The notes beneath the pieces were generated by a model. The model was not told where the DNA came from and ran no database searches. It saw only the letters and a list, made by a program, of their open reading frames with translations. DNA of 64,000 nucleotides from Schizophyllum amplum (Eukaryota > Basidiomycota > Agaricomycetes > Agaricales > Schizophyllaceae): NCBI GenBank assembly GCA_007026445.1, contig VDMD01000001.1, positions 4,216,001 through 4,280,000 on the forward strand, given 5' to 3'. The position numbers and the translations under genes were made by a program. This document shows positions 21,201 to 33,600 of this stretch, in pieces. Numbering within the stretch: the first letter of the stretch is position 1; each line of letters starts with the position of its first letter.

Positions 21201-22876
21201 GACGCTTTTACGCCAGTTCTGAGCATTTGTGAGCGCCGACATTATCACGTCAGATACCACACATCTACCATGTCTTGCCAGAGCTCGTGAATTTCCTTAC
21301 AAAAAGCATGAGATACCGGAGATACAATCCGACCAATTCAGGCGCACCTTGTCCTTGATACGAGCGTGAGGGCCCCTATGCATTTCGTCGATAATCCTGT
21401 CGCTTTCCCGATGGACCGACTTCTCGACGTTTTCCAGCGCACCGATCTGAGAGTATCTCGATCAAAGACTGCATGCATCAATATGAGTGGAATGAACATA
21501 CCATATCGTCCTTCATCGCCTTCAGCTTCCCCAGAAACCGCTGAGAGTTCTCCTCTAGACTCTCGTCCAGATCATCCTGCAACTTCTTCTTGAGATAGAA
21601 TACATGAGAGAGCTCCTGCGCGTCCCGTCTCAACTGCCGCTTTTCGTCTCCGGATGACGCGCGATCCCCCATTCGCGGGTCCATACGAGCGAGCTGCTCC
21701 AGGACAGTGTCATTGTCCATACAGGCATTCGGCCCGCCTTTTGCGCTGACGCGCAGCGAGATCTCGCGTTCGCGCGGCGAGTCCAGGCGATGGAGGATCT
21801 CGACTAACATCTTCGTGTTCACGCTGACCTTTTCATCGAGCTGATAAACACCCATGGTGGTATGCAAGGATATGGCGAAGTGAAGGGACTTATGATGCTG
21901 TGAGAACTTCTCGCCGTACTCGGCTAGGCGTTGTTCATAGGTGAAGCTCTTGATGACCTTGGCTACGAGACGAGAGTCAGTATAGGCAAGCTCAGCTATG
22001 CTGAAATCTGCATTACTGACCGATTATGCTCTTATTGGTGTAGGCGTCGCAAACGTTGCCACAAGCAGTGATATCCTGGGCGATAATGGGCATCAATGGC
22101 CTTATAGTATTTTCTAGTACGGTGCCGTCTGGCGCGCGATGATGTGAGTCGCGTATAAGGCGCAAGCTAATCGAGGTCAGCATCTTGTCAAGCGAACACG
22201 AAGCCGGTGAGCTCACGGTTCCAGAACAGACATCATCTCCGTCATCTGGACGTAAAGTGCCAGGACCTTCTGACTGTTCTCGCGACGCTTGAGCTCGAAT
22301 TTGATGATGGCCTTGAGCGCCAGGACAGCGACTACCGCAAAACAGGGTGTCAACAAAACGCCAACTACGAAGGAAAGCTCGAGGACCTGAGATGAAAGGA
22401 TGTATATTGGAGATTTCGTCCAGTACATTCACGAGCACTGCGCTGCGCTCAGCGAAGTGGTTGATCTTTGGTACGATGCTGGTGGCGAACTTCTGCACAA
22501 GCTCGCTATTCGCGACAGATGCAGCTTCACTGGCGCCATCGGCCACGCGGTCCTCTGACCTCGTGTCAGACACACTGCAGAACTCGCACATAATGTTGAA
22601 TCTCTTACCAGCACGGTTAAGCCTGCTCTGCAGCGATGACTCATGAGCTTGATTCTTGAGCGTATGCCGCGCAATCTCGAGGTATTCCTCAAATCGGTCA
22701 TCTGCAGACGTTGCTCGTACGTTCTGCTACGCCCTGTCAGCAAGATGTGCATAGGGCACGGGACTACCACGTACAGAAACTTTCGGCCGCGTCACTTGTA
22801 TATTGGGGATATCTGGCTCATGGCTAGGAGATCCGATACGCGACGTTGACCGCGCCATGTCGATCTCAAGCGGCAT
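18203..22876 (-). CDS. Large EF-hand and ZZ zinc-finger protein with helical N-terminus
   Basis: A multi-exon gene starting MPLEIDMARSTSRIG at 22876 and ending MLASLQIQ at 18203. Order of parts: an N-terminal helical region (about 22.6-21.8 kb; LALKAIIKFELKRRENSQK and later DITACGNVCDAY), resembling N-terminal helical domains I recall from basidiomycete STAND/NLR-like proteins; long coiled-coil stretches; a canonical EF-hand loop DDDGTGFISTHE split by an intron near 20.86 kb; a further helical region; a beta-rich segment (19.6-19.2 kb); a ZZ-type zinc finger (about 18905-18720; CNAC, CLQC, CAEC, then His pairs); and a second Cys-rich patch ending TCEGC with a C-terminal coiled coil. Calcium binding and protein-protein interaction are inferred; a role in signalling or self-recognition is speculative. 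The frames join without detected one-base losses. Confidence 0.75.
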
Positions 22877-23574
22877 GGTCGTACTGAGCGGACACAAGAA
22901 AGCTGAGCTGTGACGACGCCGACATGGGCGATCTGGCTTTATATGCGTGGCGAATTGATGGTGACATGCGCCCTGTAAGCGCAGGTGTCACGGCGGGAGA
23001 TACTGTAGCTGAGTGGCGAATCACTTCACGGGAGCTGTAATGGGATTCGAGTCTTCTCGGTAATTGTCACGGCGGCCACGCCAAAGATACCCACCTTGGC
23101 GAACATCCTGTCAATAGAATTGGCTCGCGCTCGATAGTGAAAGGGGTCGATAGCTATAGGCGCCTGCACGACTTTTGCCGCCCGCGAAGGTCATCTGTGC
23201 CCTGGTAGCATACAATTGCGTGCAAGTAAGTATATCACTGTAGGCCGATGAATGGATTCGCGAGCTTCGAAGAGCACTTACGGAGTTTCCGCTGAGCCGT
23301 ATGTAGAGCCGCAACGACCAAAATTGGCGCGTCACACGCCGCCGCCACCAAGAAAGATGCCGCACATTCAACAGCTTTGGTATGCGTCGTTATCAAGGCG
23401 TTGCTTCGTCATGAGAGTCGAGACGAGCATAGCTGTAGGCAGATGTCCCGGGTACCTAGCAGGGCTCTCCGACACAGGTATGCGATGAGTCAGCCATCTA
23501 GAGTCGGGCCTTGAAGTACAGACGAACAAGCCAAGAGAGTAATTCACCTGGGCCATCCCGGAAAGATTCACCCC
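22877..23574. other. Intergenic stretch, nothing firm
   Basis: A short open stretch on the minus strand around 23240-23370 reads as a hydrophobic, Ala-rich segment, but it lacks a start and homology. I see no RNA gene or repeat in it. Confidence 0.35.
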
Positions 23575-25015
23575 ATCGAATCACTGTCAGGTTCTTACGA
23601 ACCTTGTATCCAGTAGTTCTTTATACCGTAGACGTGACCGCAGCCAGAGTATCCTTGGATTGGTGGAGCGTATGGACAAATTAGCCGAAGATCAGATTTA
23701 CGAGTCAGGATGGATTGGGCGTCTCAGGACTCCACGCTAAGCGCTGAGCGCTGAGGATTGATGAAGGGCGACCCATTCATTGAGGCGACACAGTCAGTGG
23801 GCCATCCGCGACCCAAAGGCGCATGCTCTCTTGCTCCAGTATTCCGAAATAAAGCCAGACACGCAGGTGAGTCTGGTAGATTGAATTGAGAAGATCCACT
23901 TAGCGGCATGCGTTCGTGGCAATTCGTGGTACAGAGGGAAGGAACAATAGCTTCTGGAAACGGATTGTTTGCTACTAATTGGCCCGATCGACATCAATAG
24001 GGAGGTTGAGCAATCAGAATTGCCGTTTCTGGAAACTGAACATCGTGATGCTGGAGACAAATTTTTTACTTCCTGCATGCACCCTGCACTCCCTGGACGC
24101 AGAAACTCGACTACATATAGAGGTATAGTACTCGTATATTCCCACAACTTTTAAGACCAGTTGAGCAACCTCCGGACATGCAGTGCGCTACGCAAAATCG
24201 GACTGCGTGACCGGAATTTCCCGATCGAGGCAATAGCCCCCGCTTGCCGGCCCTCTGACGCTCGAGTGTCGCGCCCTACAGCACAAAAATTGACTGTAGA
24301 CATGCAAGATGAATAATGCTCATATATGATGCCAACCAAGTAGGACTTCCGGAAGATAGAGCGCCAGAACGCGGGAGACCTGTCTGACCGAGTTTTCGCC
24401 ACAATGTGAAGCATAGCTGGCAAGATATACCTACTTCAGTCATACATGTTGATCGTTCGGACTGTCTGCACCATACATTGTCCGTACTGGGGAGATCCAA
24501 GAGCATGACGCATCTGTAACGGGCGCGAACGGAATTTCTGTTTGCTCAAAAAGGAAATTTATATACGGAATTTCGGCCCGGCTCAACCTCCCTAATGTAA
24601 GAAGAAACAATACTTGCCTATCCTGGCCTTCCTTTGTTCTGCTATGGCTTTGCTCTATTAGTATGTGGACGCTCCATTAGAAGACGTATGAAATTAGAGG
24701 AAGGAGTGCTTATTCATTAAAATGGGTGTGCGCATGTCCTTTTACATATTGGGATGTGCCAACAGGCCAAAATTACCGGCACGTTCGTCACGTTTACGAA
24801 GGGACGCTCACCTTTCCATCCTGTTCTGACAGAGTGCGAGGTGAGAAGGGTCGTTCGATGCGTTGGCAAGTCTGACTCAGTGACTGACCGATGTGTACAT
24901 GGCAGAATGGCCCTCGCTTGCCAAACTCGAATTGTGTTCTTGACTTCACACATAAATACACCATCATCCTGTCGTGCGCATCACTACGAACATGCAGTCA
25001 GCAGCGCTTCAATGT
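23575..25015. repeat. Dispersed repeat R1, copy 2 (interrupted by a MITE)
   Basis: Direct-orientation copy of the sequence at 16480-17262. The copies have drifted apart by substitutions and small indels, and this copy is split by the 593-bp MITE at 24000-24592. The right end GCAGTCAGCAGCG is shared, after which the two loci differ completely. It sits just upstream of the sphingomyelinase-like gene. Confidence 0.7.
24000..24592. mobile_element. 593-bp TA-flanked MITE nested in repeat R1
   Basis: Terminal inverted repeats begin GGGAGGTTGAGC at both ends (perfect over 12 bp, imperfect to about 30 bp with AATTCCG or AATTGCCG). It is flanked by TA at 23998-23999 and 24593-24594. The corresponding place in R1 copy 1 (about 16835-16850) runs from CCCGATCGACA straight to AATACTTGCC, i.e. 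without insertion. No coding frame is present. TA duplication points to a Tc1/mariner-type origin. Confidence 0.8.
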
Positions 25016-25264
25016 CATCCTCCGGTTGCGAAGTTCCACTCGTCTTTGCCCAACGATGGACCAAGGCGGATGATATGCACCTCGGATCGACGCACGCAGG
25101 CCCGCGGCAGCTTAGGAGTCGGAGTGCACGTTTGAGATCACCGCCATTCCCCGCCGTCGCATGACGATCAGTACAAATGTCCGCACGGAGGCCGCAATCC
25201 GTGCTTATCGTCGCTCGTAAGTACCTTGCCTCCTGCACCCATTACATCCCACAGACGCGTCAAT

Positions 25265-28086
25265 ATGCTCGCGCTCTTGGGTCTCCTGCAGTTCGCGGCG
25301 GCGGCGAACATCGTGCCCTCAACGTACACGGTGCCTGGCGCGTTCCCGACGTCTGTGTTCACGGCCTACTACAACAACCCCACTGCGACAGCTGGGCAGG
25401 TGCAGCCAGTCATTGAGGATCCCGTCTTGGTGCGTTTACTAAGCTGTCGGACGCGTCTTCGTTACTCATCTGTCCCAGAACAAGACATATCCCCTCAACC
25501 TGACCGCACCGGACACGATCCCGACAGAGAACTTGGACCCTCATCCCCTTCCCTCGAAGGCTTCCGACGATCTCCTCCTCCAGCTCGCTCTTGGGCAACT
25601 CTCCTCGGTCGCGAACTCCTCAGCCCTTAACGACACCTGCGCCAAGTGCGTAGCCGGTCTCGAAGTCGCCAAGTTCCTCGCGCTTGCCGCGCCCGAGCAG
25701 GGTCCCGAGCTCGCTGTCGGCGCGTGCAAGCTGTTCGACTACGATGACGACGCGTCGTGCGAGATCACGTACAGCCGGCAGGGCCTTGGAAACATCCTCA
25801 CGCAGGTCATAGCGAACGCGGATGCGGCGTCACTGGACGGACAGGTGTGTGCACATGTGCGCGCTCGAAATGGAGAGCGTACGCCTCATACCTGCCCAGA
25901 TGCTCTGCTACACATTCCTTGGTCTTTGTCCCATAGCGCCGGTCCCCGAGCTTGACCTCTCGACGTGGTTCACGAAGCCCCAAAAGCCGGACCCCCTGCC
26001 GTTCAAGCAGCGCAGCGGCGAGCGCCTCAAGGTTCTACACCTGTCCGATGTCCACCTCGACGCGCGCTATGCCACCGGTGCCGAGGCGAACTGCACCTCC
26101 GGGATCTGCTGCCGAACGAACAACCATAACACCAATTTCCCCGAAGAGGTCCTCGTCCCCGCTCCACGCTTCGGGCATTACCTATGGTGGAGTACTTGCA
26201 CACCTGCCAAATGTTGGTCCTGACGGCCCTCAAGCGACACGCCCGAGTCTCTCATGATCTCGGCCATGGAGGCTATTCCCCTGCTCACGGATACGGTGGA
26301 CACCGGCTTCGCCTTCAGCATATATACGGGAGATCTTGTCTCGCACGACAACGACCAGCAGGGCAGCAGAGACTACTCCACGTACACGGAGGTCAGCGTC
26401 TTGAGACACAACACTCTGTTCTGCAGCTGACTGGAAGATTCGTAGACCGTAATTTTCGACCTCTTCAGACGCATGCTGGGATCTGGACCGGTCTATGCGA
26501 CGATGGGCAATCACGACAGCTATAACTCGTTAGTGGTTTTTCGTCCCTTTTATGCGAGTTTAACGCGTTCTATAGCGACCAGGATGCGCCTCACTCTATC
26601 GGAGGAGACCTTGCCGAGCAGTTCCAGTGGTGAGTACAATACTGGTCTGGTGCTCTGAGGTTGTGTCCGATCTGATCGCTATAGGAATTACGACCATCTG
26701 GCCTCACTGTGGGCCCATGAGGAATGGCTACCCGACGCTGCAGTTGAGCTTGCTCGCTCGAACTATGGCGGTTATATGGCGAAACGGGCGGATGGCCTGC
26801 GTGTGATTGCTCTTAATACGAATTTGTGTGAGCTGCCTGAGCCTTGACTACCGTATAGTGTACGCGTACTCATTGGCACTCGACTTAGGGTATCGGCACA
26901 ACTACTTCAACTACATCAACATGACGCACCCGGACACGTCGGGCATCCTCCGCTTCTTGACGGACGAGCTGCAGGAGGCGGAAGATGCTGGAGACAGAGG
27001 TACGCAAAGCCCACCCCGCCCAGCGCTACACTGGGTTTCTAACAGGCATTCTGCGTCCAGTGTGGATCATCGGCCATGTTGGTTCGGGCTGGGATGGCAC
27101 AAATGCCTTACCGGGGCCGACGAACCTGTTCTACCAGATTGTGGACAGGTTCTCGCCCCATGTTATTGCTAGTAAGTATTCCTTTCGACCTTTCGATCGA
27201 AAACGCTAACGTCGGCGTAGACATCTTCTGGGCACACACGCACGAAGACCAGCTTTCGGTGCGTGCGCTTGCTTGCTCGCAGCTACTCTTGCATTGACTA
27301 AGGCGGCAGCTCTACTATGCAAACAATGCCACCGAGATGAGTGCAGAGACAGCGCAGGCGATGGCATGGGTATGAATATGGCCCTTAGCTGTCGTCCGCT
27401 TCGCTCACGCCTCCATGCAGATTGGCCCTTCCATTACTTCGCGTACGCGGGTAAACGCAGGCTTCCGGGTCTATGAGGTGGACTCCGCGGTGAGTTGATC
27501 AGCTTTGTACGTGCTTGAAGTAACTGACGGTGCTGCTTGACAGACTTTCGAAGTCATGGACTCGCATACGTGCGTCTGCTGCCCTATTACAGGCGTGCGA
27601 TAAATGTTGACAGGACGTCCAGGTGGTTCAGCAATGTTAGCATGTATGGCGACCTCGACTCGCAAGTCGAGGTGGGTCCGACCTTCCAGTACGAGTACAG
27701 CGCCAGGAAAGTATACGGATCGTACGTGGACGGATGGGGCGCAGAGGACCCCTTGAATGCGACGTGGTGGCATAAGGTGACCGAAGGTGAGGGTTAGGCA
27801 TATTTCTGGGAAGATCGCCCGCTAACCATCATCATTGTAGCGATGGAGGCCGATCACTCCCTTGTCTCTGTACGTCGTAGCGTTTTCTGTTGTTGTCCCT
27901 TTATTGACGTCTTCTTCAGACTTTCAACACATTGCAGGGCAAGTCGTCGCCGATGTCGCCGAACTGCACGTCCGATAAGTGTGCGGAGGCGAAGGTCTGC
28001 TACCTGCGAAGCGGTTCCTCGCCCATCGGCTTGCAGTGCGTACAGGGCTACGGATCGGTGCAGTCCGCGTATAGTGGACCGGGTTG
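25265..28086 (+). CDS. Acid sphingomyelinase-like phosphodiesterase, secreted
   Basis: A metallophosphoesterase of the sphingomyelin phosphodiesterase family, hydrolysing sphingomyelin-type or related phosphodiester lipids outside the cell or in the vacuole. It starts MLALLGLLQFAAAA, a signal peptide. An N-terminal saposin-B-like segment (DTCAKCVAG ... LAVGACKLF) is followed by the catalytic domain. Metal ligands are visible in order: SDVHLDARY, YTGDLVSHD, MGNHDSY, GHVGSGW and AHTHED. Asn-linked glycosylation sites are frequent. The C-terminal region has Cys-rich ends (NCTSDKCAEAKVCYL). Introns include 25430-25478 and 25845-25899, plus many more of about 50 bp, and all junctions keep the frame. 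It ends at 28086. Upstream lies repeat R1 copy 2, so the promoter is unusually close to repetitive DNA. Confidence 0.9.
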
Positions 28087-28465
28087 AAGCGTTTCGTAAG
28101 TTATCTAAGGTAGAGCGCGTAATTCACGTCGTTGGCTGTCGCCATTCTGTGCTCGTCTTGTGGACCACCTTGTCGTACCACTTCTGTGGTCGCCTGCAAA
28201 GGTTCCAATGCTCACCGGCATCACGCACCTACTTCTTCTGGTGACTGTTCTTTCTCCGCTGCCAGCTTCGCTGGGGGTCCGCGTCGAGGGCCGGCCGTCG
28301 AACGTTCACGTGTGTTCTTGCGGTTATCGCGCCCCGGGATCCGTCCCCGCCCCACTGCGTCCGTCCGCGCCGCCGGCCCGGCAGCCGCCACCCTCCTTAT
28401 AAGCAGCACCCATCGATGCAGGACGATAACCGTGGCCCGTTACTCACTCGAAACCCGCACATACC
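28087..28465. other. Promoter region of the aldo-keto reductase
   Basis: About 380 bases between the two plus-strand genes. Apart from the TATA-like TTATAAG at 28397-28403 no element was recognised; short open frames here are not supported. Confidence 0.4.
28397..28403 (+). promoter_or_regulatory. TATA-like box of the aldo-keto reductase gene
   Basis: TTATAAG lies 63 bp before the ATG at 28466, a spacing usual for fungal promoters with a TATA element. Support is by position and sequence only. Confidence 0.4.
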
Positions 28466-29627
28466 ATGGCTGCCCCCCAGAAGACCGTCAAGCTGAACAA
28501 CGGGCTGGAGATGCCCGTCGTTGGACTCGGCACCTGGAAGTCCGAGCCAGGCGAGGTGTCGAAGGCCGTTGAGTACGCGCTGAAGGACGCGGGCTACCGC
28601 CACATCGACTGCGCGTTCGGGTACGGGAACGAGAAGGAGGTTGGAGAGGGGATCAAGGCAAGCGGCGTGCCGCGCGAGCAGATCTGGATCACCAGCAAGC
28701 TGTGGTCGACGTACCACCAGAAGGTGGAGGAGGCGCTGGACATCACGTTGAAGAACCTCGACGTGGAATACCTTGACTGTGCGTGCCATGCCCATGTCAA
28801 CTGAGAGGATGCTGATCTATGCTGCAGTGTTTTTGATGCACTGGCCGGTGCCCCTCCGCCCGAATGAGAAGGGCGACATGATTCCTCTTCGTCCCGACGG
28901 GTCGCGTGATGTGGACGAGGAGTGGAAGATCTCGGACACCTGGAAGCAGTTTGAGGACCTGCAGAAGAAGGGTACGTCGTACATCCACGCCCAACAAGCA
29001 ATGGTCTAACCTTGCTGCCAGGCAAAGTTCGCTCGATCGGCGTGTCCAACATGTCGCAGAAGACGCTCGAGCAGTTCCTGCCCAAGGTCTCCATCAAGCC
29101 CGTCGTTGACCAGCTTGAGATCCACGTTTACAACCCCCAGCACGAGCTGCTGTCCTACCTTCGCCAGGAGGGTATTGTTGCGCAAGCATACTCCCCGCTC
29201 GGGTCGACGGGCAGCCCGCTCATGACCGATGAGGCTGTCGTCCAGGCAGCGAAGGCCCACGGCCTCCAGCCGGTGGATGTGCTCTTGGGCTACCTTGGTG
29301 CGTGCCCGTTCTTTCTCTCGCGTAGCGTGTGCTGACGTCGATCGAAGTTGCGAAAGACATCGTGTGCTTGCCCAAGTCCGTGACGCCGAAGCGCATCGAA
29401 TCGAACTACACCGGCGCGATCAGCGCAGCATCCAAACTCACTCCAGAAGACATTGCGAAGCTGGACGGCCTTGCAGCGGCCGGCAAGCAGAAGCGCTTCG
29501 TCACTCCTCCTTGGCGTGAGTACTGCTGAAGCTCCTTCATGGACGTTGCTGATCAGTCACTGTAGCCGTTGACCTTAGCTTTGCCGACTGGCCCACACCG
29601 CCAACTGTGTACTCCGTTAGCATCTAA
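28466..29627 (+). CDS. Aldo-keto reductase
   Basis: NADPH-dependent carbonyl reductase of the aldo-keto reductase superfamily, a cytosolic single-domain barrel. It starts MAAPQKTVKLNNGLEMP. The catalytic tetrad is visible: Asp and Tyr in HIDCAFGYGNE, Lys in TSKLWST and His in FLMHWPV. Cofactor residues occur in LPKSVTPKRI (the usual site for the NADPH phosphate) and in IGVSNMS. It has five exons with introns after DL (near 28778), KK (near 28972), LGYL (near 29298) and PPW (near 29517). The last exon reads PVDLSFADWPTPP and ends SVSI at 29627. All frames join, so the enzyme should be functional. Likely roles are xylose/glycerol metabolism or detoxification of aldehydes; the sequence alone does not decide between them. 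Confidence 0.9.
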
Positions 29628-30660
29628 ACTGGCTAACAGGATGTATGTAGATGGAGATGAATGCAACTTGTAACTATACCACACTGTAGGCAATTCAACG
29701 CGGGGTCCATCTGATGTCCACGTCTGCGTTTCTGAGCGACGGATGAACGAGCATCGTCCTTCGCAGGATAATCAAAAGACAAGCCGTGGCTCAAAAGTGC
29801 GGCTGTGCAGTTCATTTATTCTTGTTCTGCACAGTGTCATTAGGTGATGCAGGGTGAGCATCACTGGCTTTGGAAGCCTGTTTCTTGACCAGCGACGAGG
29901 ACGTGCGCGGGAGAATTGTCCACGACTCTCGATTCAGGCGTTTAAGCTTGCAAGGCGCGAGCAGGTCAGAAAAAGATAGTCTGTGGAAATCGTGCATCCT
30001 AAAATCAAGCAGTAATTCTAAAAAATCAGTTCGGCAAATGCCGACTGTGACAAGCTGAACCAAACACTCGCACGGGACTCGCACGAGACGAATGTTCATT
30101 TTGCTCTTTCTTAGTCTGACGCCTCTGAAGTTTGCTGAAGAAGTCGAACTGTTGGCATAGGCATGCGAAGAAATATGTTGTGTCCGAGAGATTATACGAG
30201 AGTATGACATCATGCGTATTTGTGATGAAATGCTGATTGCGAAATTGCTCGCACCGCGTTCCGCCGCGACCTCAGACTTCTCTTCCCGGACACTGACCTC
30301 GCAGAGTCGCAAGTCCTTTGTTTCCCGGAAAGGAACATTCCCCTGTAACTTATAGCGCTTATTCTCCTCGCATATGGCTTGAGGTCACCGTCGTTCCTAC
30401 AGCACTGCCGCGCCCGTTCAGCGATCTCAATTTTCGCGATTCTCATTCCTTCAAGACCTCTCGTTCCCCCGCGCGAATCCGGAGTCGGTAGCGCGTCGCA
30501 TCGAGCCTCAGGGAAGGGAAACTCGTATCAGGACGCGCGACGGTGGACCAGAAGCAACGAACGTGCGTTTGGCTGCCTGTGTCGCGCATCATCCACTGAC
30601 CTTAGCGCGTTAGAGACCGTCCGGTGGAGCAGCGCATCAGTCTAGCGGGCCGACATCACG
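29628..30660. other. Intergenic region with one doubtful ORF
   Basis: About 1 kb between the reductase and the RhoGEF. Apart from the minus-strand ORF listed separately at 29812-30312, nothing was recognised. Confidence 0.4.
29812..30312 (-). CDS. Doubtful hypothetical protein
   Basis: A 166-codon open frame without recognisable family. It contains a basic stretch (RLRKSKMNIRLVRVP) and a hydrophilic C-terminus rich in Ser, Lys and Asp. No introns are needed, codon use is less GC-biased than in neighbouring genes, and the initiator context is weak. It may be a real small gene convergent with the reductase or a chance frame. Confidence 0.3.
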   Translation of the reverse strand: MRLCEVSVREEKSEVAAERGASNFAISISSQIRMMSYSRIISRTQHISSHAYANSSTSSANFRGVRLRKSKMNIRLVRVPCECLVQLVTVGICRTDFLELLLDFRMHDFHRLSFSDLLAPCKLKRLNRESWTILPRTSSSLVKKQASKASDAHPASPNDTVQNKNK

Positions 30661-33600
30661 ATGTATTCATCTTTCCCGACCTATAGTTCGCAGTCCCTGC
30701 CAAGGTCGTCCTCGGTCACCTTCCTTATACCTTCGATGGCGACCTCATCATCGAGCAGCTCCCTCCGCTCAGATCCTCACTTGCATCGGCGCTCAACGGC
30801 GTCGACAGAGCCCTCGTACCCTTCGAAGCCCTTACCAAGTCCACCCTCGTCGCGCTCAAGCCCAGGTTCACCTCCCGCATCGCCTCCCAATAAATTGCGA
30901 AAGCCTCACTCCGTGCGGCGTACCGCACTTGTCGGTGTAGATGAAGGCACAGACGCAGACACGGAAGCCCGTTCAAGGGCCAGTGGCAAGGGCAAGGGCA
31001 AGGACCGCGCGCTCCCGCAACGATCAAGTTTGGATGTAAGCTCGAATATTCTCCGCGCTGTGAGCTCAAAGGCTAACATGGATCTTTCAATGCAGCAGCG
31101 TCCGTTCAGCTTCATCGTCGAGGACGACGCGTTGGAATACAGCAACTTTCCCTATGACCTCAGCGGCGGACAGACCTCACCCGAGATTGGTGTCAAACAA
31201 GTCACGAAGCACGCTAGGGGTGGCGGAGAGACGCACGTCGAAGGGCGGCGCGTCCTGGTGGTGGAGCGCCCCGAAGGTCCTGCGGGCCGCGGACGTCAAC
31301 CCGCACCGCCTAGTGAAGAGTACGAGAGTAGTTCGTCGTTGGCGCGGAGGTTGAGCAAGGGGCGAGCCAAGAACCAGGAGGTATGTCGGCGCGCCACCAC
31401 CGATCTGATTCATACCTAATGTGCGTTATCTGTGAGCAGGCTAATGGCGCGACGCGCAGAAAACGCTCGCTTAGCTTCGGTCGCCGTAAGAGTGGACGGA
31501 AGACGCGCGAAGAGGCACCTGCATTACCTGGTGCCGTATCGGCAGACGACCCCACCTTCTTTCCCCCTCACCCGGCTGTATCTCCTCCCCGACGGTCGCC
31601 ATCAATCGGCAGTGGGATGTCGTCGCCGCGGTCTCCGTATACGTCTACGAACTCACGAGGTGCAACGTCATCATCCACTTCGCTTTCAAGAACGCGGTCT
31701 GTCACACGTTTACCAGCCGAAGCCATACCTCCATTGCCAAGCTTGACCATTCCTTCATACATCCCTCGTACGAACAGCGACCTGTCAACGACTTCGTCGG
31801 GCGAACCGTCACTGACGTCGAGCAATCTTTCGGTTTCCTCATATGGATTGTCCAATATATCAAGCGAGTGCCCGTCTCGGCTTGCGCTCTCGCTGCCTCT
31901 GCCTTCTTCGTCAAGCTCTTCGCAGCACCTGACGTCCCTCTCTGCGTCCAGGAGTGCTTCGTTCAGCCTCTCTGCGCCAGGTCTACCCGATCCATCACCG
32001 AGCCAGCCGCGTAGCAGTGCTTCCGAACGTGGTCACTGGTCTCAGAGGCACAACGACGACATGCAAGCAGATGAACATGGGCATCGCCTACTGCCTCAAG
32101 CCGACATGCTTGCTCCTAGAGGTCAGCGCGCATCAGCTGTGGACGTATGGGACGCCCTCGGCAACGGCTCGTACTCGCGTCCGAAGAGCGCAGTACAAAT
32201 TCGCGTAGACATCGCGCCTCCGGAGGCCTTGGTACCAGTCGGCCATCCTGACGCCAGGGGGAGTACTTCCATCCTTTCCAGCCTTTCCGTGCCCTCGACA
32301 GGACGGCCGCGTGCCGCATCACGACAGGACAGCGAGACCAGCGGTGATGCTCTTCGCCCCTCACTCCAGCGCCGAATGACTCTCGTCGACCAGCGTGCTG
32401 CCTCGCGTGTGTCTATGGCTGAGCAGCGCGTTCTCGACGACGAGCCCGAGCTTAAGCCAGCCCCGCGCCGCTTGAGACGCAAGCATGCACCTACCGCCTC
32501 CATACAGAGCTTGAAACGGGCGGAGACCGCCTCGGAGCCGGAAATCGTCAGGCGGGCGTCGGCGAAGAGCAAGAAGGGGAAGGAAGAGACCTCGCCCGGA
32601 TATCACTCGATACAAGCTGGTGGGAACGAGAAGCCGCGACGACCATCGTTCCTCTCTCGCATCTCTGACTTTGCTCGCGGCAAGAAAAGCAAGGCTCCGA
32701 CATCAATGCAGGAGCCTGATGTGGGAGTGCGGCCGAACGAGGAGTTGTTTGTTGACGAGAAGGCGGCGCTGGCAGGGCGGATGAGCCTGGGGGAAGGTTA
32801 CGCCTGCAGCGAGCCCGGTCACGGGCAGGCATATTCTTGGTCGATAAAAAGCAGGAGCGAAGTCGGCCACGGATTTCAAGACGAGGGAGGAGACGAGATT
32901 GACGTGATCGCACGGCGCGCGGTTGGCCCTGGATCTCTGGCGGATAAGAAGAGCAAGGTGTGGGGCACTGACATAGGCCACGATGCATGTGTGGCGAGCG
33001 CGAGCGGAGGCACGCTGGAGGACGAGTACCGCAAGCTAACTGAAGACCGGAAGTGGACCGACGGGTTCAAGGGCAAGGCGCAGGCGGCAAAGAGCGTGGA
33101 AACCTTGCGAGCGAAGAGCGTTGAGACCATGCGGGCGAGCAGCACAAACGCGAGTGGCAGCATGCACACGAGGAGCAGCGATACGATGCGGACGGATTCG
33201 AGCGTTGCGAGGGTACCCCCGACGCGCGAGATGTCGAGGTCACCAGCCGACGGTGCGGGTGAGCGGCTTCCCGCGTACGAGGAGGCTCTCGAAGATTCTT
33301 CGTCGTCACGTTCGTCTCCGGTCGCTGTTGTCACTTCACTGCGGCCGAGCGAGGGGTCCGTTACACCCAGATCTATCGAGTCCCCAACATCCGCAACAAC
33401 AGCACGACCTCCTCCGACACCGTTAGCTATACCGCGCCTGCAAGGCGTCCGGACATCTTCTGGCTTGGGCACAGTCGATCTCAACGATGAGCCCGCGTCC
33501 GCTATGACGGCCTCTTCTGACCATTCGCACTCTCACCACTCGCACTCTGACCTGCGATCCCGGTCGTCTGCTGACTTCGGGTCCTGGCGTGCGCCGAGCG

